Notes under the pieces: model-generated
Databases searched by the model: none
What the model was told of the DNA's origin: nothing
What the model saw: only the letters and a program-made list of their open reading frames with translations
Program-made: the position numbers and the translations under genes
Origin: Planctomycetota bacterium
GTDB taxonomy: Bacteria; Planctomycetota; Planctomycetia; Pirellulales; Pirellulaceae
Direction of reading: 5' to 3'
Assembly: GCA_024277285.1 (NCBI GenBank)
Contig: JAJRVM010000306.1
Coordinates: 1-32,201 of the forward strand
Length of the DNA: 32,201 nt
In this document: positions 23,745-32,201 of the stretch, in pieces
How the letters are laid out: every line of letters starts with the position of its first letter
Position numbering within the stretch: position 1 is the stretch's first letter

Positions 23745-24381
23745 GACGTGTCGCGACGGGGAGGCTCGATCGGATAACTTCCCGCGCGCAACGCGAGGCC
23801 TGAAAGGCCGAGGCGTACTGCACAGTAGGTGCCACTACATGATCGGACTGGCCGCCGCACGGATCGCGCAGTGCACGCCGCCAACCGGTTTCCAAATCGC
23901 GATGGTGAATCGTTCGATACCGCAGTCTCAAGGCGACCTTGGCCGAGCCGGCGGCATGCCATTCGAGCGTGCCGCGACGTGCCGAGCCGGGGCCGTTGGC
24001 GAGCGGGGGCGCGTCATGCAAACGCCACCGTTCAGCGCGCAACCCGGTACTGATAAATCCGGTTTCTTTGATCAACCGCCTACTTGTGTGAGTATACTCG
24101 CAGTCGTCGATGGATATCGACCAAACCTGACCAAGATGGCGTCGCCGGGCGTGTTAACGAGTGTGGACGGTTTGGGCACAGTCGTTATCCATGGTACGAT
24201 CGCCGGAAGCGGGAACAGCGTGATAGGCGGATGGTTCTAGCAAGTCGCTTCGCCAGTAGCCGCATCGTGCTAAAGACGCGTGCAACGCGGCAACCTTGGG
24301 GCACCACCCCGCCGAAACACGCACCCCTGAAGGGCTGGTCCAAGGATCTCAAATAGGCCGTCACACAAGAAAGCGACCTCG
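23745..24381. other. Long intergenic region, no gene recognised
   Basis: A 637-base stretch. Frames are open on both strands but none has a domain, ribosome-binding site or protein-like pattern I can defend. Small palindromes occur: GGCCTGAAAGGCC (about 23799-23811), the 10-base perfect palindrome GAGTATACTC (24090-24099) and CCCTGAAGGG near 24327. The promoter of the WbsX-like gene should be here; I could not place it. Confidence 0.5.
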
Positions 24382-26886
24382 ATGCAACGAAAATCCCGCA
24401 CTCGGCTCATTCGCCCGATCATTATCACCTGTCTGATCGTGTTCATCTCGCTTGGAGTCGCAACGAACACTTCCGCGCAAAGCGTGGGCCCCCTCCCTTC
24501 CTGGAATTTCGCCCCCGATTCCGATTGTGGCTGGCATCACAATGGCGCGTGGCGTGAGGGCGAAAAGGCGGGTGCGTTCTGGCGTCTCCAAGCCGACGAC
24601 GCACCCTCGGTGCGCATCCCCGGCGGCGAAATGGTCTTGGTCGGCCCGCCACTCGACAAACCTGCACGGGTCGCGCCCGGCGACGGAATCGAAATGGAAT
24701 TGCGCACCTCCCGCACCGGTTGGATAACACTCTATTACGCGGAAGTGATCGACGCGGCGAAGACGAATTTCGGTATCGAGCGATCCGAACGGCGACTCGT
24801 CTACGCATCACCTGACTTCCAAACCCTTCGCATTCGACCCCGTTGGCGATCAGGTGCCCTTGTTTACCAACTCCGCTTCGACGGGCCTGGTTTCGGCGGT
24901 CGACTCGATATCCGTGCAATTCGCTTTTTTCGAGAGGCGAACGACACACCTGCACTACCGGGACGCGTCTGGGAGTTCCAACAACGCGATATGGCACGCG
25001 CCGTGCTTGGCAACCGGCCACCACCTAATCTGGCATCTTCGCGCGACGGCATCGTCGTCAACGGCAATGACGGTCCGGGAATGATCACGCTGGAGTCGAG
25101 TGGAGTGGACGCGGACGCCAACCCGTGGATTCGGATTCGCATGCGCACCAACACAGGCCCCATGGGCGGGATCGCATTCCATCCGACGAATCGCTCGGCG
25201 GATCCGAAGATGCGACAATACTGGGCCGGTCGCGAGTTCCTCAAATGGTTCCAGTTCAACGTGCGCGCCGACGGCACGTTCCATACGTATAACGTGCGTC
25301 TTTCCGACTACGATCAAGTCATCGCAAAAGGAGTTCGAACAAAGTACCACAATCGGACCGGCTTCAATGGGGTTCAACGCGTATTCCACATCGTGCCTTC
25401 GCACAACCCGAATGCTCAGTCGTGTGTCGATTCGGTTTCCTTCGGGCCTGCCCCCGCAGGTCCCGCCTTTCTGGTGTGCGAATATGCCGGTGCGGCGCAA
25501 ACGGTGATTCGCCAGGGCAGGGCGGGGAAGGTGGCGGTGCGTTTGCGGAACTCCGGCGGCAAACCGGCCGTCAATATCGAGGTCGAGCGCGCCGATGGCA
25601 ACGGAAGTGTGACGGTGGACACCAGCTCGATACGGCAGACAGCACGCCCATTGCCACCCGATTCAACGCGCACGCTCTACCTGGATGTGACCGCGACGAA
25701 GCCAGGCAAACAGCAAATGACGTTGAACATCTCCTGCAACGGCGACCAACTAACAGTGCCCATGACTCTGGATATCGAACCGTCCCTGCTTCTCAAACAG
25801 GGTGTCATTCCCGAGCCACGTCCCATTCATACCGATTACCACATTGGCTGCTACTACTTCACCGGTTGGTCCGATCTGACACACTGGCCAAAGATCCCGC
25901 AGTTGGCCGAACGGCGACCGGCACTTGGCTATTACAACGAGTTAAGCCCTGAAGCAGCCGACTGGGACATCAAGTGGGCGGTCGAGCATGGCATCGATCA
26001 CTTCGTCGTTCTTTGGTACCACCACAATGGCAAACAGCGTACACGTTTCATCGAGGATGCGTTACTAAAGGCGCGCTTTCTGCCGCATATCAAATTCTGC
26101 GTAATGTGGTGTAACGCCGCCAATCCGTGGTGGAAGTTCTCGGAACAAGATTTTGTCGACATCACCGACTATTGGATCCGCAACTACTTTCCACACAAGC
26201 AGTACCGCCGTGATGACCAAGGTCGCCCGATTGCATGGATGTTGCAGGGCTGGAATATGGTCCAACATTTTGGCAAGGAGAATGCGATCCGCCTCATGCG
26301 TGATGCGGACAGGCGCGCCAGAGCGGCAGGCTTTCCCGGCATCCACTGGATCGCCTGCCAGCACGGCGGCAAACACCTATTTGACGATCCGAAGGAACTG
26401 AACGCGGCTGGCTTCCAGCAATGGACGGCATACAACATTAATGGCATGAGCAGTTATCCTTACCCGATCATACCCGCCGAGACCGTCGTGCGCTCGGCGC
26501 CCGTGATCTGGCAACAGATCCCGGTCAAGCGCCCGGTACTGCCCATCTTCTGTGGTTGGAACAGCCAGTGGGTCGGTCGGGACTTCACCTATTGCTACGG
26601 ATTCACACCGGAGTTATTCCATACTCATCTTGCACAAGCCCGGGCCTACCTGGACCAAACCGACGCGGACAGTATCATCATTGACTGCTGGAACGAGTGG
26701 GGCGAAGGTGAGGTGCTTGGTCCTAATGCCGAGTATGGGTTCCGCCTGTTGAAGGAGATCCCCAAAGTCTTTGCTCCCGACGAACCACTGCGGCCCATCG
26801 TCGTACCCGAAGACGTCGGCATCACCGTGCCACAGATCCCAGGGATTGATCCGTTCCTGATGCGGTCTCAGCACAACGGCGACTAA
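24382..26886 (+). CDS. Secreted GH99-like / WbsX-type glycan-active protein
   Basis: An 834-residue exported protein. The signal peptide runs to about Ala32 (basic start, hydrophobic 11-27, then TSA). Residues 35-365 are beta-rich with an FLKWFQFNVR-type jelly-roll look, perhaps carbohydrate-binding. Residues 372-470 resemble a CARDB-like Ig fold. Residues 483-800 match the WbsX / GH99-like TIM barrel: DYHIGCYYFTGW, a WDIKWAVEHGIDHFVVLWY stretch, and DSIIIDCWNEWGEGE at about 763-777 with candidate acidic residues. Related GH99 enzymes are endo-alpha-mannosidases/mannanases; WbsX-like proteins were named from polysaccharide loci. Glycan breakdown or remodelling outside the cell is inferred. 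Stand-alone, 637 bases after the kinase. The ribosome-binding site is weak (AAGAAAGCG). Confidence 0.8.
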   Translation: MQRKSRTRLIRPIIITCLIVFISLGVATNTSAQSVGPLPSWNFAPDSDCGWHHNGAWREGEKAGAFWRLQADDAPSVRIPGGEMVLVGPPLDKPARVAPGDGIEMELRTSRTGWITLYYAEVIDAAKTNFGIERSERRLVYASPDFQTLRIRPRWRSGALVYQLRFDGPGFGGRLDIRAIRFFREANDTPALPGRVWEFQQRDMARAVLGNRPPPNLASSRDGIVVNGNDGPGMITLESSGVDADANPWIRIRMRTNTGPMGGIAFHPTNRSADPKMRQYWAGREFLKWFQFNVRADGTFHTYNVRLSDYDQVIAKGVRTKYHNRTGFNGVQRVFHIVPSHNPNAQSCVDSVSFGPAPAGPAFLVCEYAGAAQTVIRQGRAGKVAVRLRNSGGKPAVNIEVERADGNGSVTVDTSSIRQTARPLPPDSTRTLYLDVTATKPGKQQMTLNISCNGDQLTVPMTLDIEPSLLLKQGVIPEPRPIHTDYHIGCYYFTGWSDLTHWPKIPQLAERRPALGYYNELSPEAADWDIKWAVEHGIDHFVVLWYHHNGKQRTRFIEDALLKARFLPHIKFCVMWCNAANPWWKFSEQDFVDITDYWIRNYFPHKQYRRDDQGRPIAWMLQGWNMVQHFGKENAIRLMRDADRRARAAGFPGIHWIACQHGGKHLFDDPKELNAAGFQQWTAYNINGMSSYPYPIIPAETVVRSAPVIWQQIPVKRPVLPIFCGWNSQWVGRDFTYCYGFTPELFHTHLAQARAYLDQTDADSIIIDCWNEWGEGEVLGPNAEYGFRLLKEIPKVFAPDEPLRPIVVPEDVGITVPQIPGIDPFLMRSQHNGD

Positions 26887-26987
26887 GCGAGGATCTCATG
26901 TTCGACCGACAAAAGGTTAAGGGCGCGTTGCTGGTAGATGACCAGTCGTGCCTCATGCCGCGACAAGCCCGGCGGACGGCCGTTCGG

Positions 26988-27060
26988 AATTAGCGGCGAT
27001 TCGTGTTCATCAGCGGTCCTCTTCCTGAACGTGCCGATCACGTTCCCGTGAGCGGTTACG
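26988..27060. repeat. ATTAGCGG / TTCCTGAA / CGGTTAC intergenic repeat, second copy
   Basis: The blocks AATTAGCGG, CATCAGCGGTC, TTCCTGAA, a palindrome and GAGCGGTTAC match 12377-12460. Its core GAACGTG (27027-27033) and CACGTTC (27039-27045) is a perfect 7-bp inverted repeat with loop CCGAT. The TTA at 27056-27058 inside the final block is the stop codon of the minus-strand kinase. Confidence 0.6.
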
Positions 27061-30000
27061 GTTTGGCCACGATCGCGAGGAACCAAGTAACTGCTTCGCG
27101 CCACGCCGCGCGAGTCGCGACGTGCAGGTACCCGGAGTCACGTGCGCGAAAGAGTGATCGAATTTGTCGTGCCACAAAAACGGTACGTAGCCAGCCACGG
27201 GCCGATCGCGATGCATGTTCCCAATCGGCTGCTGCCGCGCGGTATTGAGCCAAACTGTCATGGATGGTGGCGCGCATCCACAACGCATTGCGAAGGTATC
27301 GTCTCGCCACGGCATGGTGAGCGTCTCGAGCCAATACTCTGTGCAGTAACTCGACTGCGTGATTCAAGTCATCCACGCCCGTTTCCTCGCTCGCTGCATC
27401 GCGCAACGTAGCCAGGTTCACGTAGCTGCCGGCCAGGTGAACGGCATACCAAACCATGTCCGGGTTTTCACGAACAAGTCGTTCGTGAATCACTACGGCA
27501 TCCCGATACGCCGCGCGTGCTTTGGCTCGTTCGTTTTGAACGCCATAAGCAGCTCCGATACCGTTGAGCGTTTGCGCCAAGTCATTCCAGTACTGGGTCT
27601 TAGACGGACTATCGGCCGTCAATTGACGCTGAAGCGTCAACGCCTGTTCGAAAGCAGCAACGGCCTTGGCCGAGTGATGGGTACCAGTGTAGTAGTTACC
27701 TTCATTGAAATAGACACCGGCGAGGCTGCTGCGGTACCCCGGAAACGACGGATCTTCGGTAGCGAGATCTTGGAACAACGTGCGCGCTTTCTGATAGGCC
27801 TCCATGGTTTCGGCACGCCGGCCGACGCGTTTGTAAACGCCGGCGATATTGAAATAACTTCCTGCCAAATTGAAACGATAATGGCTTATGGCCGGATAGT
27901 TCTTCACCAATTGCTCGTACGTGTCGCGCCGGTTCTGGAACACGGCGATAGCGGCGGCGTATTCACCAGTCTGCCAAAGAAGAGTACCGAGCGTATTGCG
28001 AACATCCGCCAGACTACTCAAGTACCCCGCGTTCCTCGGTTTGTCCTTGAGGAGCCGGTCCAGGATAGCTTCTGATTCTTCGAGCAACTCGACCGTGTTA
28101 TCGGTTTCTCCCAAATCCAAACGTGACAAGGCAACACGGTGGTAGCTGCCGGCCACATTGGACGCGATTTCGTCATCGTTGGGATGGTCGCGTTGTTGAC
28201 GTATTCGGATTTGCAGGGCACGCTCGCGATAATCCAATCCCTTGGCCAAGTCGCCGTTATCGCCGAACAGCAGACCGCAGCTTTCCCAGGTAGTTGCCAA
28301 ATCACTCCAATCGTCGGATCGGGCAGGAACGCTTTTGACCAGTTCCTCAAACAGCGTTCCGGCCTTCTGCAACGGTTCACGAGCCTGGTCGGCAGCACCG
28401 CTCTCGACAAGCAGCGCACCGCAATTGCAGTAGCATTTGGCCAGTGCGCGCAATAATCTCACATCCTCCGGATGGTCTTTTGTCAGGCGCTGATACTGGC
28501 TGATCGCTTGGCGATAGGCGGCAATCGCCTCGGAGGTGGCTCCACTTCGATCATTGATCTTGCCGATTTCAAAGAAAGCGTACGCCAACCGAATGCGCGT
28601 CGGCGTATCCTGGTCGGAATCGTGCTGTTCGACAAAACGTGTGTAGTGCGTCAACGCATCCTGAAGCAGCCTCTTGAGCAGCGGTCTGAACCGAGGTTCG
28701 CGCAACAACTCGGCATTGTTGGCCGTTTCCACCCACCGTCGAATCGTCTGCTCGGTTTCGGCAAGTGAAGCTTTGAGTTTCGCATGGGCCTGCCGCTCGT
28801 TCCGTAATGCCGCTTGAGCCAGATCTGCCTGATGAGCCGCGTGGAGTTTCTCCCAACGGTAGATCTGAGCGTTACGGTTCGCCTGCACCGCATAATACGT
28901 CGACACCGTCGTCCCAGCCAACAACGCAATTACCAAAGTCGCAGAGAGCGTGGCAAGTGCCGGACGGCGCCGGCACCAACGCCACAAATGTGCCAACCGT
29001 CCAATCGATCGCGCTCGGATCGGCCGGTGGTCAAGGTAACGCCGTAACTCGTCGGCCAGGGCGCGCGCCGATCGATAGCGCCGCTTGGGCTCCTTCTCCA
29101 AACATTTTAGGCAGATCGTCTCTAAATCCTGATCGATCGCCCAGTTGAGCTGTCGCGGGCTCGCCGGTTCACATTCGACAACTTGCCGGAGTGTCTTCAT
29201 CATGCCGGCGGCCTGAAACGGAGGCCGACCGGTAATCAGACAATACAAGATCGCGCCGAGTGAATAGACATCAGAATAAGGACCGATATCGCCTACTCGA
29301 CCGTCAGCCTGTTCGGGAGGCATATAGCCGGGAGTTCCCAACACCTGACCGGCAACGGTCAGGTCGGAGTCGTCGGCCAACTGTTTCGCCAATCCGAAAT
29401 CGGTTACTCGCGGGACTAACGTTTCAAGATCCGACGAAGAATCCTCGCGAGGGCACGCGGCCTCTGGGCTCGCAACGCCGCGCGATTCGGGCCCCGACCG
29501 AACCGGACGGTTGGACAGCATGATATTGCCAGGTTTCAGATCGCGATGAATAACCCCTTTTTCATGCGCGTAGTGGATCGCCTCGGCAACCACCATCAGC
29601 AGTCGTGCCGCGTCGCGCAACGGCATCGGCCCGGCGAGCAAACGTTGCTCAAGGCTCTCTCCTTCCACATAACCCATCGAAAAAAAATGACGCCCATCGA
29701 TCTCGCCCACCTCGAACACCGGCACGATATTGGGATGATCGAGGCCGGCCGCCAATTCGGCTTCCGTCTGGAACCGGCGAATCTCCTGTTCGTTCGCAAG
29801 CTGCCCTGATTTGATCATCTTGAGCGCGACGATCCGGTTCAAGGGAATCTGCCGGGCTCGGTAAGTGATCCCCATTCCACCTCGCGCGATTTCGTTCAGC
29901 AATTCGTAATCACCAAACAACGTTGGCAGTGCTTCGAGCGGCGCCCAGCGTGTCGGCCGCGCGGCCGATGTGACGGGTGCCACGAACGTAAACCCGGAGT

Positions 30001-30223
30001 CCTCCGAGGGGCGTTGCGACGCGCTCGGCGGCGGGCCGTCGGTCACAGCTTCGCCCGGCATGTTGCCAGGTTGACTGGCAGAGTTCGGTTCGCCCTCGCC
30101 AAGCACGTCGTCTACCGTATCGGGCGCATTGTTCGGCGTTTCCGGGAGCTTCTCTGCGTCTTGCTTATTCACAGCTGGCCCATGGGCTTTGACGGGGGAG
30201 TGGGGGCTTTTGTCGCGGGCCAT
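27056..30223 (-). CDS. Transmembrane Ser/Thr kinase with TPR domain
   Basis: A 1055-residue kinase of the PknB/Hanks type. Residues 1-103 are Pro/Ser-rich and probably disordered. Residues 105-400 form the kinase: GGMG loop (115-118), Lys135 (VALK), HRDLKPGN (Asp228), DFG 275-277 and PPEQ at 302-305. One helix at about 420-440 crosses the membrane. Residues 450-1040 hold many TPR-like helical pairs with repeated A-x-x-x-Y/F spacing (for example SEAIAAYRQAISQYQRL and AKAVAAFEQALTLQRQL), a protein-interaction scaffold outside the membrane. The frame is open for 115 codons upstream, but GGGAGA 8 bases before the ATG at 30223 and the fit to known kinases set the start. It is divergent from the sigma factor gene, a pairing known in planctomycetes. 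The stop codon lies inside an intergenic repeat. Confidence 0.9.
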   Translation of the reverse strand: MARDKSPHSPVKAHGPAVNKQDAEKLPETPNNAPDTVDDVLGEGEPNSASQPGNMPGEAVTDGPPPSASQRPSEDSGFTFVAPVTSAARPTRWAPLEALPTLFGDYELLNEIARGGMGITYRARQIPLNRIVALKMIKSGQLANEQEIRRFQTEAELAAGLDHPNIVPVFEVGEIDGRHFFSMGYVEGESLEQRLLAGPMPLRDAARLLMVVAEAIHYAHEKGVIHRDLKPGNIMLSNRPVRSGPESRGVASPEAACPREDSSSDLETLVPRVTDFGLAKQLADDSDLTVAGQVLGTPGYMPPEQADGRVGDIGPYSDVYSLGAILYCLITGRPPFQAAGMMKTLRQVVECEPASPRQLNWAIDQDLETICLKCLEKEPKRRYRSARALADELRRYLDHRPIRARSIGRLAHLWRWCRRRPALATLSATLVIALLAGTTVSTYYAVQANRNAQIYRWEKLHAAHQADLAQAALRNERQAHAKLKASLAETEQTIRRWVETANNAELLREPRFRPLLKRLLQDALTHYTRFVEQHDSDQDTPTRIRLAYAFFEIGKINDRSGATSEAIAAYRQAISQYQRLTKDHPEDVRLLRALAKCYCNCGALLVESGAADQAREPLQKAGTLFEELVKSVPARSDDWSDLATTWESCGLLFGDNGDLAKGLDYRERALQIRIRQQRDHPNDDEIASNVAGSYHRVALSRLDLGETDNTVELLEESEAILDRLLKDKPRNAGYLSSLADVRNTLGTLLWQTGEYAAAIAVFQNRRDTYEQLVKNYPAISHYRFNLAGSYFNIAGVYKRVGRRAETMEAYQKARTLFQDLATEDPSFPGYRSSLAGVYFNEGNYYTGTHHSAKAVAAFEQALTLQRQLTADSPSKTQYWNDLAQTLNGIGAAYGVQNERAKARAAYRDAVVIHERLVRENPDMVWYAVHLAGSYVNLATLRDAASEETGVDDLNHAVELLHRVLARDAHHAVARRYLRNALWMRATIHDSLAQYRAAAADWEHASRSARGWLRTVFVARQIRSLFRARDSGYLHVATRAAWREAVTWFLAIVAKP

Positions 30224-30611
30224 AATAGCGTTCTCCCATAGACATCGAACGCAGCGATTGTACCAAAAGCGATCGAGATACGCGCATTTTTCCCAACTCG
30301 GTGAAAGGCACCGTCGGCAGTGCGTGTCCAGGTCGAGCGTTGGCCAGCAACCAAGATGGATGCGGTTGCACAACGCAGGCAAGTTTTCGACTATATTGAT
30401 CTTCAGGAATGTGGCTCGAAGCGTGCTGGCTAGTCCCTCCCGACACACCGTCGCGACATCACTGCCACAAACAACGTCCTTCTGGTACCGCGTCAATTCG
30501 GAAATGTCTGGTGCTTGGCCACAACATCGTTCACAGAGATTCCCAGTAGCGGCAGCGGTACCCACCAAATGGGAACTGACGCGGTAACAGCCTGCGGCGG
30601 CGGAAAACGTT
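30224..30611. promoter_or_regulatory. Divergent promoter region, kinase and sigma factor
   Basis: A 388-base spacer between divergently transcribed genes, so it should carry promoters for both and could be an autoregulatory region for the sigma factor. The minus strand here is open and Cys-rich, but has no recognisable domain. I could not assign -35/-10 elements. Confidence 0.4.
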
Positions 30612-31346
30612 ATGGATGAAAAAGCCTTCCAATCTCGACTTTCTCAAATATCAACGGTTTGGGGCCTCTTGGACCAGGCACACCGCTCGAACGACAGTGC
30701 GGTCCTAGCCCGGCGCAAGCTGGTGCGACGCTACCAAGGCGCCGCCTATCGCTACCTCAGAGCGGCCGTACACGACACGGATCTGGCGGAGGATCTCTTC
30801 CAAGAATTCGCCTTACGCGTGATGCAGGGCCGGTTTCAAGGTGCCGACACGTCTGTGGGGCGATTCCGGGACTACCTGAAAACCAGCCTGTACCGCTTGG
30901 TGATCGACCATTACCGACAACGTAAGAAACAACTTCCCGTAGTCGATCCCACGATATTGCCCGTGGCACTGTGGGATTCCAACCGCGAACTGTCGGAGCA
31001 GTGCTTTGTCGACGCTTGGCGCAAAGAACTGCTTGCGTCCACATGGCAGGCACTCGAACAGTATGAACGGGTGCAGCAAAAACCGTACTATTCGGTCTTG
31101 AAGTTCCACACCGATAATTCGGACCTGACGTCGGCGGAAGCGGCGGATCGGTTCTCGCGGCAGCTACGGCGCGACCCGCCACTTTCCGACGCGGGGTTTC
31201 GTAAGATGCTGCAACGAGCTCGCACCGAGTTCGCCCGATTGCTGCTGCAAGAAGTCACCACCTCTTTGGGTACGCCCGATCAAGCCGAGATCGAACAAGA
31301 ATTGATCGACTTGCATCTGCACAAGTACTGTCACCATCTGTTGTAG
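30612..31346 (+). CDS. Sigma-70 family (ECF-like) RNA polymerase sigma factor
   Basis: A 244-residue sigma factor. Region 2 is clear (about 38-108): AAYRYLRAAVHDTDLAEDLFQEFALRV is the core-binding helix with the DLFQEF motif, followed by FRDYLKTSLYRLVIDHYRQRKK, the -10 recognition helix. Region 4 (about 170-220) is diverged, with LTSAEAADRFSRQL and FRKMLQRARTEFARLLLQEV resembling its helix-turn-helix end. At 244 residues it is longer than most ECF factors; the central linker is about 60 residues. It is divergent from a Ser/Thr kinase gene, and planctomycete ECF groups linked to Ser/Thr kinases are known. So phosphorylation may set its activity in place of a classical anti-sigma factor (inference). 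The start has GGAAA upstream. Confidence 0.87.
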   Translation: MDEKAFQSRLSQISTVWGLLDQAHRSNDSAVLARRKLVRRYQGAAYRYLRAAVHDTDLAEDLFQEFALRVMQGRFQGADTSVGRFRDYLKTSLYRLVIDHYRQRKKQLPVVDPTILPVALWDSNRELSEQCFVDAWRKELLASTWQALEQYERVQQKPYYSVLKFHTDNSDLTSAEAADRFSRQLRRDPPLSDAGFRKMLQRARTEFARLLLQEVTTSLGTPDQAEIEQELIDLHLHKYCHHLL

Positions 31347-31853
31347 CTGACGGAATCCTTTTCCACGCAACATGGCACAAAGAAAAGAGGACCGATGCGA
31401 GTAGTGCCGATTCCCCGCGACTCCGCTATCTATTACGCGGGATTCGCCGACTGTAACGAAGATTGTCGAGATTCTCGACCGTGCCCTGGGACCTCCGTGG
31501 CCAGCCATTCTTGGGCACAACCGCGAGTGCTGTGATCTCAGCGCAATCAGCTGCACACAACGGTCCATTCATGACAGGTCGGTTCGCTGCGCTGACACCA
31601 CGCAGTCACACTCGCATTGGCGATCCCGGGGGCAATAGCGATCTCGTGCATCCGGAGAGGAAATCTCAGCTCTTGTCTGGGCTGATGAAGACGCACGCGA
31701 TTGGTTAGATCAACGAGAGTTGTACTACCGGCCCTGCTACGCCTTCGGTACTTGATGCGTCTCAAAGCAAATGTCACCCAGCGCCCCAGTGCCACCCGAC
31801 GCCGATGCACGGTTAGCAGAAAGAACATGCTAAGAACATGTTCGCCTGTGCAG
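31347..31853. other. Gene-free region before tandem array
   Basis: A 507-base stretch after the sigma factor. No gene with a start codon and ribosome-binding site is supported. A 39-codon frame ending at TGA 31753-31755 reads as acidic, protein-like residues (ISALVWADEDARDWLDQREL) but has no start codon and is stopped just upstream, so it may be a gene remnant or chance. Confidence 0.5.
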
Positions 31854-32201
31854 CTCTCGCCTCTCGCCTCTTGCCTCTCGCCTCTTGCCTCTCGCCTCTT
31901 GCCTCTCGCCTCTCGCCTCTCGCCTCTTGCCTCTCGCCTCTTGCCTCTCGCCTCTTGCCTCTTGCCTCTCGCCTCTTGCCTCTCGCCTCTCGCCTCTCGA
32001 CTCTTGCCTCTCGCCTCTCGCCTCTTGCCTCTCGCCTCTTGCCTCTCGCCTCTCGCCTCTCGCCTCTCGCCTCTCGCCTCTCGACTCTCGCCTCTCGCCT
32101 CTCGCCTCTCGACTCTCGCCTCTCGCCTCTCGCCTCTTGCCTCTCGCCTCTTGCCTCTCGCCTCTCGCCTCTTGCCTCTCGCCTCTCGCCTCTCGCCTCT
32201 C
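31854..32201. repeat. Tandem array of a 7-bp unit, CTCTYGM
   Basis: An unbroken 7-bp period from 31854 to the end of the window (348 bases, about 50 units), continuing beyond it. Units are CTCTCGC, CTCTTGC or, in three cases, CTCTCGA; only positions 5 and 7 vary and no insertion or deletion is seen. The start shows alternating CTCTCGC/CTCTTGC, a 14-bp higher-order pattern. The two strands are strongly pyrimidine/purine-biased. Confidence 0.97.

Noticed and set aside
23713..24075. 120-codon minus-strand frame after the large kinase
   Set aside because: It overlaps the kinase's end, has no ribosome-binding site that I see and no recognisable motif. It could be a remnant, but the evidence is too thin.
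30224..30568. 115-codon N-terminal extension of the minus-strand kinase
   Set aside because: The segment is Cys-rich without a known domain, and GGGAGA stands at the right distance before the ATG at 30223.
31639..31755. Short acidic frame after the sigma factor gene
   Set aside because: It reads like protein but lacks a start codon and is only 39 codons between stops.
31854..32201. CRISPR array
   Set aside because: The repeat unit is 7 bp with no spacers; it is a simple tandem array.

Overview
The window looks like a chromosomal segment of a planctomycete, probably a Pirellulales-type lineage. The grounds are the gene content: Tat-exported Gfo/Idh/MocA oxidoreductase, DUF3500 protein, leucine-rich-repeat lipoprotein, large transmembrane Ser/Thr kinases, a kinase-linked sigma factor and a planctomycete-style Tad pilus locus. 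Many GC-rich palindromic intergenic repeats fit the same picture. No rRNA, tRNA, CRISPR array, transposase or phage gene was seen.

Left part (1-6550), all genes on the minus strand: an LRR lipoprotein (261-1604), a Tat-exported Gfo/Idh/MocA oxidoreductase (1856-3334), a Tat-exported DUF3500 protein (3822-4844) and an aldo/keto reductase (5192-6382). Upstream of the last lie three exact 37-bp tandem copies of a palindromic repeat.

Middle part (6914-23744), all on the plus strand: a Tad/Flp (type IVb) pilus locus. It holds a short TadA/CpaF ATPase, a small pilin-like protein, a Flp pilin, a TadV/CpaA prepilin peptidase, three TadE/TadG-like proteins, a membrane protein of unknown function, a CpaB-like SAF protein, a second TadA/CpaF ATPase with an N-terminal FHA domain, TadB, TadC and a zinc-ribbon membrane protein. 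After a 227-bp gap comes a very large Ser/Thr kinase. Its extracytoplasmic half carries four beta-repeats, a caspase-like domain whose catalytic His position reads Gln, and a canonical EF-hand loop. No secretin (RcpA/CpaC) or TadZ/CpaE is in the window. A phosphothreonine-binding FHA domain on the motor, with a kinase gene just downstream, suggests phospho-regulation of pilus assembly. This is the most interesting hypothesis here.

Right part (24382-32201): a secreted GH99-like/WbsX glycan-active protein, then a divergent pair made of a Ser/Thr kinase with TPRs (minus) and a sigma-70-family factor (plus). The window ends inside a strict 7-bp tandem array (consensus CTCTYGM) of about 50 units.

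Across the window runs a REP-like repeat family. Its hairpin stems change in a base-pairing-preserving way around an invariant TCC loop, with a conserved AGTGTGS lead. Several copies sit directly at stop codons, and one supplies the last codons and stop of the FHA-TadA gene.
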